Notes: generated by a model not told the origin, from the sequence alone. A stretch of 64,000 nt of DNA from Halobacteriovoraceae bacterium (GCA_002711995.1 PASN01000019.1:341626-405625), one strand, 5' to 3'; counted from the stretch's first letter, positions 25,759 through 35,134 are shown. A program made the numbers and translations.

Positions 25759-27603
25759 CTATAGTGCTTTGTATTTTTCATTGAGCTCTTTGTGAAGATC
25801 TTCGCCTTTGTACTTTATATTTCTATAATTGCGAATGAACTCCAAGTAGGTAGGTGGAACATTCTCTTGCTGACAAAGCTTCAAGATTTCAACTTCAGTC
25901 ATGTTTGGTGTCAAAACAATGCCTTTGGTTTTAAGCTTTTTTTCAAAACGCTTAAATAGAATGTCTTCCGGTGACAGAGCTTTGTTTTTAGATTTAAAAG
26001 AGTAGAAGATATAACCCATGAGTAAGCAAATTAAAATGAATGATAAAACGTAGAAGTCTTTTAGCTTTAAAGAGATTTTTTCCGCCAGAAGTTTTTGGGC
26101 TTCTTTGTTGTAGTTGTCAAAAAATAGAGAGAGTCTAAAGTTTAAATTTTCTACCCATGCCTGGGCATCCAATAGTCTTTGAGTGAAAAAACCCGCAGCT
26201 TTCTGCCCTCCTAAGGCCCCAATTGCTTGCACTCCTTGGGAAATTCTTTCTGGAGAGACGAAAGATGTGGGATCAACACGCTTCCAGTATTCGCCATCAT
26301 GATACTCCACCCAAACGTGAGCATCTTTGTTCTTAATTGTATAGAAGCCTCCACTTGGATTGTAAACACCACCTTGAAAGCCGCTCACGAGTCTTGACGG
26401 CACATTGTTGACCCTTAAATAAATGCCTAACAAGGAAGCGAAGTGCCCACAAAACCCTGACTTCTTTTGAATGAAGTCGTTTAATGTCGGCATGAATCCT
26501 GGGCTTAAGCTGTAGCTAAAACCATTTGTGGACAAGGCCAATTGAAAGTCTTTTATCAATTCCTCAGGTGTTTGGGATGTGGTGTTGAACATCTCTTTAA
26601 ATGAGCTGGGAAGAAAACCAGGGAGGGAAAGATAGCTCTTTCTTACCTTATCGATATTGGATCTTAATTTTGCAGAAGGGTGTGAAACTGCCTTCACTTG
26701 AAACTTTTTTCCGTCCCTAAAGTTGATGAAGGTATTGCTCTGTTCATTTCTTATGTAGCGAAGGTTTGAGTTAACTAAACGCATTGGATGATCAAGTAGG
26801 ATAATGTCGTTGTTGAAGTCGCTCTCGTACTTAAGTGTGTAAGTGAGAATATCCTTTGGAGAGTTGTGAATTGGAATTGAAGAGTGATTAACTTTTCCCC
26901 CACGCCAATTGTAGCCATCGGTAACTTCGTGGGTTCTTCCTCGCCAGTAAAGCAGTTCAGGGTTGATCTTTTTTTCGGTCTGGGCGTAGAAAGCTACCTT
27001 GTCGGAAAGATTAAGGTTGGATGCGTCTGAGTTAGAAACAGTTTTTGAATATCCGCTTTTTTGATTTTGTTGGTTTGCAGAAGGAAGAAAACCTCTAAAT
27101 CTTGGAAAAGCAAAAAACAGAACAATAATAAGTGGAAGTCCTTTTAAAATTGGTATGAGACTAGAAAATTTAGGTTTGAAGTCGATCGTAAATCTCTCTT
27201 CAGGCCTTCTTCTGAGCATCATTGAAATTAAAGTGGCGCTTATAAGAAGATAGGTTAGGTAGTAGATTGAGTTATTGAACAAGGCCAGGGATCCAATCCA
27301 TAGAAATCCAAGAGTGGCGTGGGTTCTGAAGTTTAAGCATCGTTGTCCTATCTTTGAGGCCAGCATTATGTTTAAAATTGACACTGCCGCCTCAGGGGTA
27401 AGCCTTTTTCCAAACTCTTTTAAAGCAAAGTATGAACCAACAAGAGATGCTAGGAAAAGGAAGATAGTGTTAAAGTGAAGGAAAATACGAGCTGACAGAA
27501 ACAGGGTGGATGCAGGAGCAAACCATGAGGGCAGAAAGTCCAGGCAAAACCATGGAGCTGGCATTAGCGAAAGGTAAAAAATAGTTTTATTTTCAGGCCT
27601 CAC
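25759..27603 (-). CDS. TgpA-like membrane transglutaminase (DUF3488-transglutaminase core-DUF4129)
   Basis: The 614-residue protein begins with GTG, with a GGAG site 8 bp before it, and overlaps the DUF58 gene by 11 bp. The N-terminal 180 residues contain five or six transmembrane helices, then a periplasmic domain. The transglutaminase core (about 355-440) has the catalytic Cys in KSGFCGHFASLLG, His in KDAHVWVEY and Asp in KRVDPTSF. A further transmembrane helix lies near 525-545, and a cytosolic DUF4129-like tail follows. This architecture plus DUF58 and MoxR neighbours is the recurrent TgpA operon. In Pseudomonas TgpA is essential for viability (established), though its substrate is unknown. 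Last gene of a six-gene minus-strand operon. Confidence 0.9.
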   Translation of the reverse strand: MRPENKTIFYLSLMPAPWFCLDFLPSWFAPASTLFLSARIFLHFNTIFLFLASLVGSYFALKEFGKRLTPEAAVSILNIMLASKIGQRCLNFRTHATLGFLWIGSLALFNNSIYYLTYLLISATLISMMLRRRPEERFTIDFKPKFSSLIPILKGLPLIIVLFFAFPRFRGFLPSANQQNQKSGYSKTVSNSDASNLNLSDKVAFYAQTEKKINPELLYWRGRTHEVTDGYNWRGGKVNHSSIPIHNSPKDILTYTLKYESDFNNDIILLDHPMRLVNSNLRYIRNEQSNTFINFRDGKKFQVKAVSHPSAKLRSNIDKVRKSYLSLPGFLPSSFKEMFNTTSQTPEELIKDFQLALSTNGFSYSLSPGFMPTLNDFIQKKSGFCGHFASLLGIYLRVNNVPSRLVSGFQGGVYNPSGGFYTIKNKDAHVWVEYHDGEYWKRVDPTSFVSPERISQGVQAIGALGGQKAAGFFTQRLLDAQAWVENLNFRLSLFFDNYNKEAQKLLAEKISLKLKDFYVLSFILICLLMGYIFYSFKSKNKALSPEDILFKRFEKKLKTKGIVLTPNMTEVEILKLCQQENVPPTYLEFIRNYRNIKYKGEDLHKELNEKYKAL

Positions 27604-28420
27604 TTAAAATCTCCATTGATCTTTTAAAATGGGAGTGACCTTTGCCTGGACGAAGATACGCTCCACTTTTCAGACTAAGTTCCCATTTGAGGCCTTCCAG
27701 GTGCGCCTTATTCACAAGCCAGGCCATCTTTGATAAAGTCTCTTCAAAGTCTCCTTTAAATCTAATGTCATTAATCTCAAAGGACTCAGGCCTATTTTCA
27801 TTAAATTCCTTAATTAGCAGCTCATCCTTTTTTGCGAACACTTTCCAGTCAATTCTTTTTGATGGATGTCCTCGTTCGTATCTTTTATGCTGGTTGAAAA
27901 TCTCGGCGCCTTCCTGGGAGATCTCCTTAAAAAAGTCTTGCTCCACGGCCAAGGGTCTCGGGTAGATGTAGAGTTCCTTATTGACTTTTACGTATCTCCA
28001 AACTCTAAATAGTCCCCAATCTCCTGAAGTGTGGAGCTTGATAGTGTTCACTTTGTATCTCCCTCTTAAACCTTTAAGTGAAAATGACCCAGTTGAAGAA
28101 TGGCCTTCAATGGTCCCCTTGTCGGTTTGAAGCTCCATGCTAAAAGGGCCCTGTAAATTTGTTTTGGCCTGAGGGAGGTAAGAATCATCGAATCTTACAT
28201 CTATTGAAGTGTATCTTTTTACTAAATCATGAGTTTTGAACATCACTCCTAACAAGAAAGCAAACATACAAAAGGCAAGAAGCAAGGTGAGGTTATTTCC
28301 ATAGACTAGGCCCATTAAAAATAGTGTGAAAAAGACGCCAATAAAAATAAGGCCTGGCATGGTTGGTAGAATATATGGAGTTTCTTTCTCCTTTGCTCTC
28401 TGTACAAGTGCCTTAATCAT
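27593..28420 (-). CDS. DUF58 membrane protein
   Basis: The 275-residue protein has two hydrophobic segments near the N-terminus (about 22-58), a beta-rich stretch, and the DUF58 signature ERGHPSKRIDWKVFAKKDELLIKEF near 185-210. DUF58 proteins partner MoxR ATPases and often carry a von Willebrand A-like fold for metal-dependent binding. Coupling: its ATG overlaps the TAA of the MoxR gene (TAATG) and its end overlaps the TgpA start. Probably an adaptor between the cytosolic ATPase and the membrane transglutaminase. Confidence 0.9.
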   Translation of the reverse strand: MIKALVQRAKEKETPYILPTMPGLIFIGVFFTLFLMGLVYGNNLTLLLAFCMFAFLLGVMFKTHDLVKRYTSIDVRFDDSYLPQAKTNLQGPFSMELQTDKGTIEGHSSTGSFSLKGLRGRYKVNTIKLHTSGDWGLFRVWRYVKVNKELYIYPRPLAVEQDFFKEISQEGAEIFNQHKRYERGHPSKRIDWKVFAKKDELLIKEFNENRPESFEINDIRFKGDFEETLSKMAWLVNKAHLEGLKWELSLKSGAYLRPGKGHSHFKRSMEILSEA

Positions 28421-29328
28421 TACCGTACTGAAACGCTGCCTATTAGTTTGACCGAAAGCTCTTTTTCCAGCGAAGCCGATCCCTCACTTGGATGGCACAA
28501 TCTGTGGCCAACTACATAGGGAAGGAGGTGTTGAACATGTTCTGGGAACACGTGAGTTTCCTCATTCATCCAGGCCCATGCCTTGGCCGATTTCAATAAA
28601 TCAATAGCAGCCCGGTTACTTAAAGGCATAAAATGAGAGTTGTTTCTCGATTCGTCCACGAGTCTAAAGATATATGAAAGGATGGCGTCGCTGGCCTCGA
28701 TGGCCTCACATGCGCTTATTGATTCAAGAAGCCAGGACTTGGAGATCTTTTCTTCAATTTGTATTTTTGTTGAAGTCGCTTTTTCTTTTAGAAGTTTAAT
28801 TGTGTTCTCTTCATCTGGATAGCCAAGTTCCAGTTTCATTGAAAAGCGGTCTAGCTGAGACTCTGGTAGCTCGAATGTTCCAATTTGTGACTTTGGGTTT
28901 TGAGTCGCGATGACATGGAAGAGTCGCTCCATTGGAAAGGTTTGAGAATCTACTGTGACGCTTTTTTCTTCCATAGCCTGCAATAGCGCCGACTGTGTTT
29001 TAGGTGGGGCCCTATTTAGCTCATCGGCCATAAATATCTCACCAAAAATTGGGCCTTGATGAAATTCAAACTCAGATGTTTTACGATTAAAAACTTGATT
29101 GCCTATAATATCCGAAGGTAGGAGGTCGTTCGTAAATTGTGTTCTAGACATCTTAAGATCAAACACCTCTGAAAAAAATGTTACCAAGGTCGTTTTCCCA
29201 ACGCCTGGCAGATCTTCAATAAGTGTGTGGCCTTGCGCCAGCAAATTGCAAAGGGCAAGTTCAATTTTATCTTTCTTTCCGCTTAGGAACTTATCGCCAT
29301 GTTTATAAAACAGCTCCAACTCTTTCAT
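28420..29328 (-). CDS. MoxR-family AAA+ ATPase
   Basis: I take the ATG at 29328 as start; the in-frame TTG two codons upstream is weaker. About 302 residues. Walker A GVGKTTLV, Walker B FMADELNRAPPKTQSALLQAMEE and sensor 1 ATQNPKSQIGTFELPESQLDRFS are all complete, so it should hydrolyse ATP. MoxR proteins act as chaperone-like remodelers that insert cofactors or mature partner proteins carrying a metal-binding VWA/DUF58 domain. It sits between the LolA-like gene (7 bp upstream) and DUF58, in line with one transcript. Confidence 0.94.
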   Translation of the reverse strand: MKELELFYKHGDKFLSGKKDKIELALCNLLAQGHTLIEDLPGVGKTTLVTFFSEVFDLKMSRTQFTNDLLPSDIIGNQVFNRKTSEFEFHQGPIFGEIFMADELNRAPPKTQSALLQAMEEKSVTVDSQTFPMERLFHVIATQNPKSQIGTFELPESQLDRFSMKLELGYPDEENTIKLLKEKATSTKIQIEEKISKSWLLESISACEAIEASDAILSYIFRLVDESRNNSHFMPLSNRAAIDLLKSAKAWAWMNEETHVFPEHVQHLLPYVVGHRLCHPSEGSASLEKELSVKLIGSVSVR

Positions 29329-29335
29329 GCGCAAC

Positions 29336-30076
29336 CTACTTTAGCTTGGTGGATTTAAATTCATTTTTATTAAGGGATATTCCAACTTCTCTGTTTTCCC
29401 ATTTTAAAATCGACTCTTTCTTTGTTTGAGTGTTGGTCATTTCAATAGTGTCAGCAAGATGAAAGCTTTTGCCTCCAACCTTGTGAATGCTGAAGTTTTT
29501 CATAATGGCCACCTTTAAGGGATTTCCTCTTCTGTCAAAGTAGGTGGTCTTTGTTGGGTTCATTTTTGCTTTGCTAAAAATTGACACAAGTTTGGAGTAA
29601 CCACTTTTACTTTTTGGAGTGGACTCAATTGTCCAGGTATTCTCATCCTCTTGGATTAACTTGTAAGTGTATTTATCTATTTGTCTTCCAGCTATGTCCT
29701 CATAAGAAAATTCACTTCCCATAAAAGAGCCAGATTGATTTCTAGAATTAATTTTTTTTACTCTTTTAAAACGAGGCATGTAAAGCCACTGTTTGTTGGG
29801 CGCATCTTTAATCGTCCATGTTAATAGTTTGACTCCTTTAACATCTAGGGGAGTCTTGAACTCCAGTATGGACTTATCTCCTTCTTCCTTACCTTCCAGA
29901 GTCTGAGTGGTCAGTGACCTCTCAACTTTGTTTCCTTGAGCGTCTACGAGAACCATAGTCATCTGGCCCTTCACGCCTCCAATTCCGGAATTTGCATTTT
30001 CCATTTTTTCCATAATATCTCGAGCGCTCATGGCCCAAGCGTTAAGTGATATGATCAGAAGAAGAGTAAATTTCAT
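29336..30076 (-). CDS. Exported LolA-like outer-membrane lipoprotein-sorting protein
   Basis: The 246-residue protein has a signal peptide cut near AWA and a GAGGCAAA site before the ATG. The fold is the LolA-like half-barrel of PF17131: ILEFKTPLDVKGVKLLTW, the WLYMPRFKRVKKI segment, then GSFMGSEFSYEDIAG. Family members are periplasmic lipid or lipoprotein carriers, often paired with RND exporters; no RND gene is present here. The outer-membrane barrel encoded 7 bp upstream is its probable acceptor or partner. Confidence 0.88.
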   Translation of the reverse strand: MKFTLLLIISLNAWAMSARDIMEKMENANSGIGGVKGQMTMVLVDAQGNKVERSLTTQTLEGKEEGDKSILEFKTPLDVKGVKLLTWTIKDAPNKQWLYMPRFKRVKKINSRNQSGSFMGSEFSYEDIAGRQIDKYTYKLIQEDENTWTIESTPKSKSGYSKLVSIFSKAKMNPTKTTYFDRRGNPLKVAIMKNFSIHKVGGKSFHLADTIEMTNTQTKKESILKWENREVGISLNKNEFKSTKLK

Positions 30077-30082
30077 TTTGCC

Positions 30083-31354
30083 TCAAAAGTAACGTGAAAG
30101 AGTTACCATTATGTTATCCGATTCACGGACAGGCTTCAAACCATAAAAACGGTCTAGTGGATTGTTTTGATCAGGTAGTGGGGTGTCGAAGACGGTCAGG
30201 CCGTACTCCAGTTTCCAGGCGCTGGAAATTCTAAACTCATGAGAAGCCGTATAGATAAACTCATCAAAGCTTTGGGCGTCATATGTTATGAACAATGAGA
30301 ACTGATGACTATTAAAATTATTTAATAAGTGTCTTGCTCCTATTAAAACATCTCTTTGGAAAGGACCTAGGGTTTTGGCCTCATCGGATGATACTCCCAG
30401 TATTGAAATGTATTCTAGTAGAAAGTTAGTGGAGTGGTTATTGCTGTGGAAAAACTCCTTTTCCGCTCCAAAGGCAACCCTTGAATGGTCAGGCTGGGAA
30501 ATCTCCCCAGATGACATTGGAGGTATGAAGAACCTGAGCTCGGTATTTTTGTAGTCGTAATGACTTGCCTCTAGCTTTAAAAGCCATTCCTTGTATGAGG
30601 TTTGAAGTGAGGTTGAAACCTGTCTGACTTGTAAATAATAAGGTCTAAGTTTTAAGTCATTAATGGTGGGGGATATGGCGCCTGGCATTTCTAAAATTAA
30701 CAATGGGTTTGCTGTGTCGTATTTCTGGGCGATGAAAAAGTCCCAATCATAGTAATCAAAACTTTTTTTGTATCTTAGAATGAATTGGAAAAGCTTGTCG
30801 CCATTTGAAAAACTATTCTCATCTTCAACAAAGAGTGGAGTTTCCAAATCTAGCATAAGCCCTTGGCGGTCCCTACCTTGAGGGTACATTGAGGGAATAG
30901 ATCTAGTGATGTTGATGAATTGAACAAAAGAGCTTTCAAACTCATATGTGTAGACCAGGGATGGAAGTCCTAGTCTTTCCACATCCTGTCCTTGCGATAA
31001 GTTCAATGGGTTTATCGGGTCAAAAGCTGAAAAAAACTCAAGCACACTCCAATTGAACACGTGGGTCCCCACGGAGGCCTTCCAGTTATTTTTTGTGAAA
31101 GAGATATTGGTGTCATCGAGATTCAAAAAGTCTCTTTCATGATCTACAAAAGCTTCGCGAGCTTTAAGACCGAAGTTGAGGTTTAAATTTTCAGTAAGCT
31201 GTTTGCTTGAGACAAGCGAAAGAAAGATGGCAGACTGAGAGTCATGAGAGTCGGAGTCGCCATCGCTATTAAATTGTCTATGTTCAAAGTCAATCTGCCC
31301 TTGGTACTCAAAGGCATTTGCAAGGCCGCAAATTAATAAAAGAAGATACTTCAT
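30083..31354 (-). CDS. Outer-membrane beta-barrel protein
   Basis: The 423-residue protein has a signal peptide (ends ANAF) and a strong GGAGGTCGCA start site. Strand-rich mature sequence has repeated aromatic girdle residues and ends in VTLSRYF, the classic C-terminal Phe recognised by the BAM machinery. Length fits a 14-18-strand barrel such as those co-encoded with LolA-like proteins (DUF1302-like class; the family assignment is tentative). A role in outer-membrane lipid or lipoprotein traffic follows only from context. Confidence 0.8.
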   Translation of the reverse strand: MKYLLLLICGLANAFEYQGQIDFEHRQFNSDGDSDSHDSQSAIFLSLVSSKQLTENLNLNFGLKAREAFVDHERDFLNLDDTNISFTKNNWKASVGTHVFNWSVLEFFSAFDPINPLNLSQGQDVERLGLPSLVYTYEFESSFVQFINITRSIPSMYPQGRDRQGLMLDLETPLFVEDENSFSNGDKLFQFILRYKKSFDYYDWDFFIAQKYDTANPLLILEMPGAISPTINDLKLRPYYLQVRQVSTSLQTSYKEWLLKLEASHYDYKNTELRFFIPPMSSGEISQPDHSRVAFGAEKEFFHSNNHSTNFLLEYISILGVSSDEAKTLGPFQRDVLIGARHLLNNFNSHQFSLFITYDAQSFDEFIYTASHEFRISSAWKLEYGLTVFDTPLPDQNNPLDRFYGLKPVRESDNIMVTLSRYF

Positions 31355-31372
31355 TGCGACCTCCGTTAAGCT

Positions 31373-32254
31373 TTACTGAAAAGCTTTAAGGCTCGCCTTT
31401 TTTAGTGCCTCGTACGCCTTGATCGTCTCTGACTTGTCAGACGCGTGAAAGGCCTTAACCATTGGGTCAATTTTTGAGTATCTAAAAGTTGTAAGATCAA
31501 CACCTGGGACTTTGCCCATAATTGCCTGCATTCTAACTGTATGCTTTTTATGATCATCAGCAAAAAGAATTGCTTTGAACTTTTCTTTTGTTTTGGCCAA
31601 CAACGTCTTTAGCATGATCCCCTTGTTTAGGCCTGAGGTCATGAATACTCCATTCATGTAGCTCACTGGACGAGGAGACTTATTGCCCATTGTTTTGATG
31701 TCATAAGAGTTTAGGCCGTATTTTTTTGGATTGCTTAGCTCATATGGAATGTAAGTAGAAGCGAATCCTTTAGCTGGACCAATTGCACTTTTTTGAAAAG
31801 TAAGACCATTCATCTTTAAGGCCCTTTCTGTTGCATTTCTAAAAATTGGGCCTCTACTAGTTAGAAGGATAAGTTTAATCCCTTTGTTTTGAAGTTCTTT
31901 GATAGTTTGAACTGTAGCTTTTTCTGTAGGCACCATATTGCTTAGAGCGAACAGTTGTCCTTGAATATCTAGAAGTTCATTGAAGTCGTCTGCAACACAA
32001 AATGATGGGGTTTCTTCTTTACCCATACAGTTTTTTGATTGCCACCCAAACCACTGGTCAGAGCCAAGGTTTTGAGGCATTGCCAATGTTGTATTGTCTA
32101 TATCTAGAACGACAAGAACATTCTTAGGTCCATACTTTTTGGCCTTTTCAAATGCGATTTTCTTAATCAGGTCGTAAGAGTCCGTCTCCAGTGCTAGCGA
32201 ATAAACATTAAAACTTAAAACTGATAAAACTAGTGCAAAAAGAGCTTTTTTCAT
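31373..32254 (-). CDS. Exported HAD-like protein (DUF2608 type)
   Basis: The 293-residue protein has a 20-residue signal peptide and an AGGAATTTCA start site. The HAD motif I reads VVLDIDNTTLAM (DxDNT). Motif II is Thr/Ser in LILLTSRGP, and motif IV is FADDHKKH. The cap and tail agree with DUF2608, a family of exported phosphatase-like proteins found in Legionella, Chlamydiae and similar organisms. First gene of the six-gene operon as read on the minus strand, 18 bp before the barrel gene. Substrate unknown; a periplasmic phosphatase is expected if the motif residues are active. Confidence 0.82.
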   Translation of the reverse strand: MKKALFALVLSVLSFNVYSLALETDSYDLIKKIAFEKAKKYGPKNVLVVLDIDNTTLAMPQNLGSDQWFGWQSKNCMGKEETPSFCVADDFNELLDIQGQLFALSNMVPTEKATVQTIKELQNKGIKLILLTSRGPIFRNATERALKMNGLTFQKSAIGPAKGFASTYIPYELSNPKKYGLNSYDIKTMGNKSPRPVSYMNGVFMTSGLNKGIMLKTLLAKTKEKFKAILFADDHKKHTVRMQAIMGKVPGVDLTTFRYSKIDPMVKAFHASDKSETIKAYEALKKASLKAFQ

Positions 32255-32386
32255 TGAAATTCCTTATGAAAGTAGTTGTCTTAATGAAGCAAAACAAGCT
32301 CTCGTTGTCTAGAATCAAATTAAGCATTTGTAGAAAAAACACTATCTTGGCAGTCCAATTGCATCAGTTATGGTTAAGGATTTTTT

Positions 32387-32563
32387 ATGTTGCACTGGGT
32401 CTTCGTACTGTTTGTCTTTTCATTGATAGCGGCGTTTATGGGCCAAGAAGAGCTCTCCGCTCTCGCAGGACAAGTCACAGTCGTTTTGGCCATTCTTTTT
32501 TTTGTAATGTTCGCCATTGCTGCCGTATTTTCAAGGGGCGAGAGACCCCACAAGTCTAAATAA
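32387..32563 (+). CDS. 58-residue DUF1328-type membrane protein
   Basis: This gene is short and easily missed. It starts at ATG 32387 with AAGGA 6 bp before it, and encodes 58 residues beginning MLHWVFVLFVFSLIAAFMG. A second hydrophobic segment (VTVVLAILFFVMFAIAAVF) and a polar tail follow. The pattern, including the opening ML-W and the two helices separated by a small-residue loop, matches the DUF1328/YtjA family of tiny inner-membrane proteins. Members are induced under envelope or stationary stress in several bacteria; the role is unknown. Confidence 0.75.
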   Translation: MLHWVFVLFVFSLIAAFMGQEELSALAGQVTVVLAILFFVMFAIAAVFSRGERPHKSK

Positions 32564-32619
32564 TTCATTAATTCCTACTATTTAGTTTATTGGTTTTGAA
32601 ATTGACCGATCATGTAACT

Positions 32620-34020
32620 ATGAAATGGCTTCTTATCCTGTCTTTCACAATTTCTTCTTCCTTTGCAAGGTGCCTTTGCACGGCCACCGTTGAGGGGAAA
32701 TTTATCTTTGAGGAAACCGTTGGAAACAAAATTAGTTGCAAAGATAGGATTATGTCCGCCAACCTCAATGCCTTGGAGAATAGAAGTATCTGTTCTAATA
32801 AAGAAAAATCATTCGATGTAAATTGGAGTTGTGCTGAAAAAGGACAGCGAGTTAATTCTCAGAAAGAAGAGTCATTTTCTTGTGAGGAACTCAGAGGCAT
32901 GCTCTATGCTGGTCAATTGATGGAAGCTGCTCTATACACGACACATCTTACTAGTGCTAAAGCTGTGACTCCAAAAGTAGCCGACAAAGTCACTTGCGAC
33001 AATCAAACTCCGACTCCGGTTGCTCCGGAAAAGATTATTTTAAAAGCCAAGAGCAAAGAGGATCTAAAGCAGAGCCTCGAAACTATAGCCCCAGTTAAAA
33101 AAGGGTTAATAAGCGAAATTTTCGATTCAGTAGAAAACGGCAGTATCAGCTTACACATACACAACGACAATGGTGCGGGAGAACTAATTGGGATTTATGG
33201 CGGCGACGATGTGGGCAATACCCATGGAGTAAAATTCACCATCAGCAAAGCTCTTGGAGAGAGCGGATACAACATCACTATTGACTATGGATCAACTTTG
33301 CACACAAACTTTACAACAGGAAGCGTGGAAGAGGAGTGGGAGGATGAAGAGGGCAACCGTTACGCAACTCAAAACTTCATTGAGGAAAATATCGTTAAAT
33401 TAATTATTGAAAAAGAAGCCAAAGGTGAGGCCTTTTATTGGAAGGCCGGAGGTGGAGTTCAGCAGTTAAACAAGTCTAATAGTAAGGGTGCGCTAGGGGT
33501 ATTTTCAGCTCTAGGAAATCAAAATGCTTGGCATTCGGCGTTTGCATCGGCCATACCGGGATCGGCGAGAAACTACACCAATGTCGCTCAGGAGGACGAT
33601 GAGCTTGGAGGCTTTGTAGATCTTAAGCTAGGCAAGAGATTCACCACCCACAGCTCAGATACTTCTCACGGCTTTATTGATGGAAGTGTTAGCGGACGCG
33701 CAACGGGGGTAGAAGATGCAAGCTTTGTGAGCGCTGAGGCGAGTATGAATTATGATTTCAAACTTAACAAAGATAAGGTCGCAAGGGCCAGTGCTGGCGT
33801 AAGAAGTAGAGTCTATGTGGATGGAAGCAAGACTCATTCACCGTATGCAAAGGTCGTTGTGGCAGGAAAGCAATATGAAGTGGGTTTTAAATACGAGTTT
33901 TACAGTGGAACCGTTCCTGAATATCAAAATGCTCTACCTGAAAACTTTGTGTTTAGGGAGGAGCTCGCAGCTAAAGAAGACAACCTTTGGCGACTGTATG
34001 TTAAGTACAAGTGGAAATAA
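32620..34020 (+). CDS. Exported protein with C-terminal beta-barrel, possibly LpxR/DUF2219-like
   Basis: The most likely start is the ATG at 32620 (the longer reading adds ten residues with no signal character). About 466 residues. A signal peptide is followed by a Cys-rich N-terminal domain (about 20-150) and, from about 195, a barrel-like domain. Its opening strand has HNDNG...GGDDVGNTHGVKF, and a later block is LGNQNAWHSAFASAIPG. These faintly recall the ND...D..YT/HG and Q-W/H...P-G-W blocks of LpxR-type lipid A deacylases. That reading is weak: active-site residues cannot be assigned. The final strand is VKYKWK. Neighbours give no further hint. Confidence 0.6.
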   Translation: MKWLLILSFTISSSFARCLCTATVEGKFIFEETVGNKISCKDRIMSANLNALENRSICSNKEKSFDVNWSCAEKGQRVNSQKEESFSCEELRGMLYAGQLMEAALYTTHLTSAKAVTPKVADKVTCDNQTPTPVAPEKIILKAKSKEDLKQSLETIAPVKKGLISEIFDSVENGSISLHIHNDNGAGELIGIYGGDDVGNTHGVKFTISKALGESGYNITIDYGSTLHTNFTTGSVEEEWEDEEGNRYATQNFIEENIVKLIIEKEAKGEAFYWKAGGGVQQLNKSNSKGALGVFSALGNQNAWHSAFASAIPGSARNYTNVAQEDDELGGFVDLKLGKRFTTHSSDTSHGFIDGSVSGRATGVEDASFVSAEASMNYDFKLNKDKVARASAGVRSRVYVDGSKTHSPYAKVVVAGKQYEVGFKYEFYSGTVPEYQNALPENFVFREELAAKEDNLWRLYVKYKWK

Positions 34021-34112
34021 GAAATCAATACTCTAGAAAATCTTTCATGTGGCATTGATGTTTAGCTTAAAGAGCTGTAGGTGTTTCCCTAATTAAAACA
34101 TGGAGACTCACT

Positions 34113-34508
34113 TTGAAACTATCAATTTTATTCTTACTCTTCTCTTTTCAAATTTTCGCCTCAGAACCACTTACAGTAAAGCAACAGGAGCTTGAGGTTT
34201 CGAACATCGCGAAGCAAATTAGAAAGCAGCTGTGGAAATCTCGCCATATAAATGTTGAATCAAGCTATGAGTATTTAAAAGTGTAAAGTCTTAACGAGTA
34301 TCTTGCGGATGATTCATTTTTTGAAAAACTGACCAATGAAGAGTCTTACAAGGCATCAAAGTGTATGGCCGGCAAGTATTGTGAGGTCTTTCAAATTACA
34401 GTAAGTTCCAGCTTTCACAGTGGGTATCAAATAGATGGACATCTTGTTCTATTAGACACCACTACCGGAGAGTATGAGGTGCTTTCTCACAATATTTATG
34501 GAGAGTAA
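34113..34508 (+). pseudogene. Small exported protein gene interrupted by an in-frame TAA
   Basis: A TTG start at 34113, preceded by GGAGA, opens a frame with a good signal peptide (ILFLLFSFQIFAS). At codon 58 there is a TAA (34284-34286), after which the same frame continues open for 73 codons to a TAA at 34506. The downstream part has a plausible protein composition, with two Cys and strand-like segments, so the whole reads as one protein of about 130 residues broken by a single nonsense codon. Options are a recent pseudogene, a sequencing error, or stop-codon readthrough. The 57-residue peptide alone would be a secreted fragment. Confidence 0.65.
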
Positions 34509-34522
34509 TCAAGCTTTAAAAT

Positions 34523-35134
34523 TTACAGTTTGATCAAAAAACTCCCACCCACAGCAGCGCCGTTGTCCCAGATAATATCGTTGCCGAAAGCGTAAATGCC
34601 ATAAAGGCTTAAACCAAGATTCTCATTGAACCACAGATTAAACCCTGTGGTTGCAAGTACATATGTAAGCTCTGTTGCCTCTATGGTCATATTGCCAACA
34701 GAGTCTCCAACTTGAATATCATCTTCATCGGTGTCCACTTTATTTAGCCTTCCATTAATAAAGACCTCAAAAGACTCGCTAAAAGCAATGGAGCCTATGC
34801 CACCTAAGTAGTAATGACTTGATGATTCTGTGGCACCGTAACCACCTTCCATAGCAAGAGATGGGCCTGTTTGGTTGTTAACAAAGGCGTACTTTCCAAA
34901 TAGACCAGAGGTGGAGAAGTTGCCGCCGAACTCCATGACGTAGCCTAAATCAAAGTTTTCCGACAGGCCCATAGATGTTCGAATAAAGTAATTGGAATTA
35001 GCATTTCCGATCTCTGCAGCTGCAGTTCCGGGTCCCAGAGTTCTAGCGCTATTATTGGGACTAAAAGGTGCGAGAGAACATGAAGTTAAAGAAAGAAATA
35101 CACAAGTGACTAATAGTAGACGCAAATTTTTCAA
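34523..35134 (-). CDS. Outer-membrane beta-barrel lipoprotein
   Basis: About 203 residues. The start is a TTG (35134, or the adjacent TTG at 35137) immediately after GGAGG; no ATG is available before the signal peptide. A lipobox LTSC makes it a lipoprotein. The mature chain alternates Gly/aromatic strands (YFIRTSMGL, LGYVMEFGG, GLFGKYAFV, YYLGGIGSIAF and so on) and ends AVGGSFLIKL, suggesting an 8-10-strand barrel. Two tandem genes with TTG starts (this one and the broken gene opposite) suggest relaxed start choice in this stretch. Confidence 0.7.
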   Translation of the reverse strand: MKNLRLLLVTCVFLSLTSCSLAPFSPNNSARTLGPGTAAAEIGNANSNYFIRTSMGLSENFDLGYVMEFGGNFSTSGLFGKYAFVNNQTGPSLAMEGGYGATESSSHYYLGGIGSIAFSESFEVFINGRLNKVDTDEDDIQVGDSVGNMTIEATELTYVLATTGFNLWFNENLGLSLYGIYAFGNDIIWDNGAAVGGSFLIKL

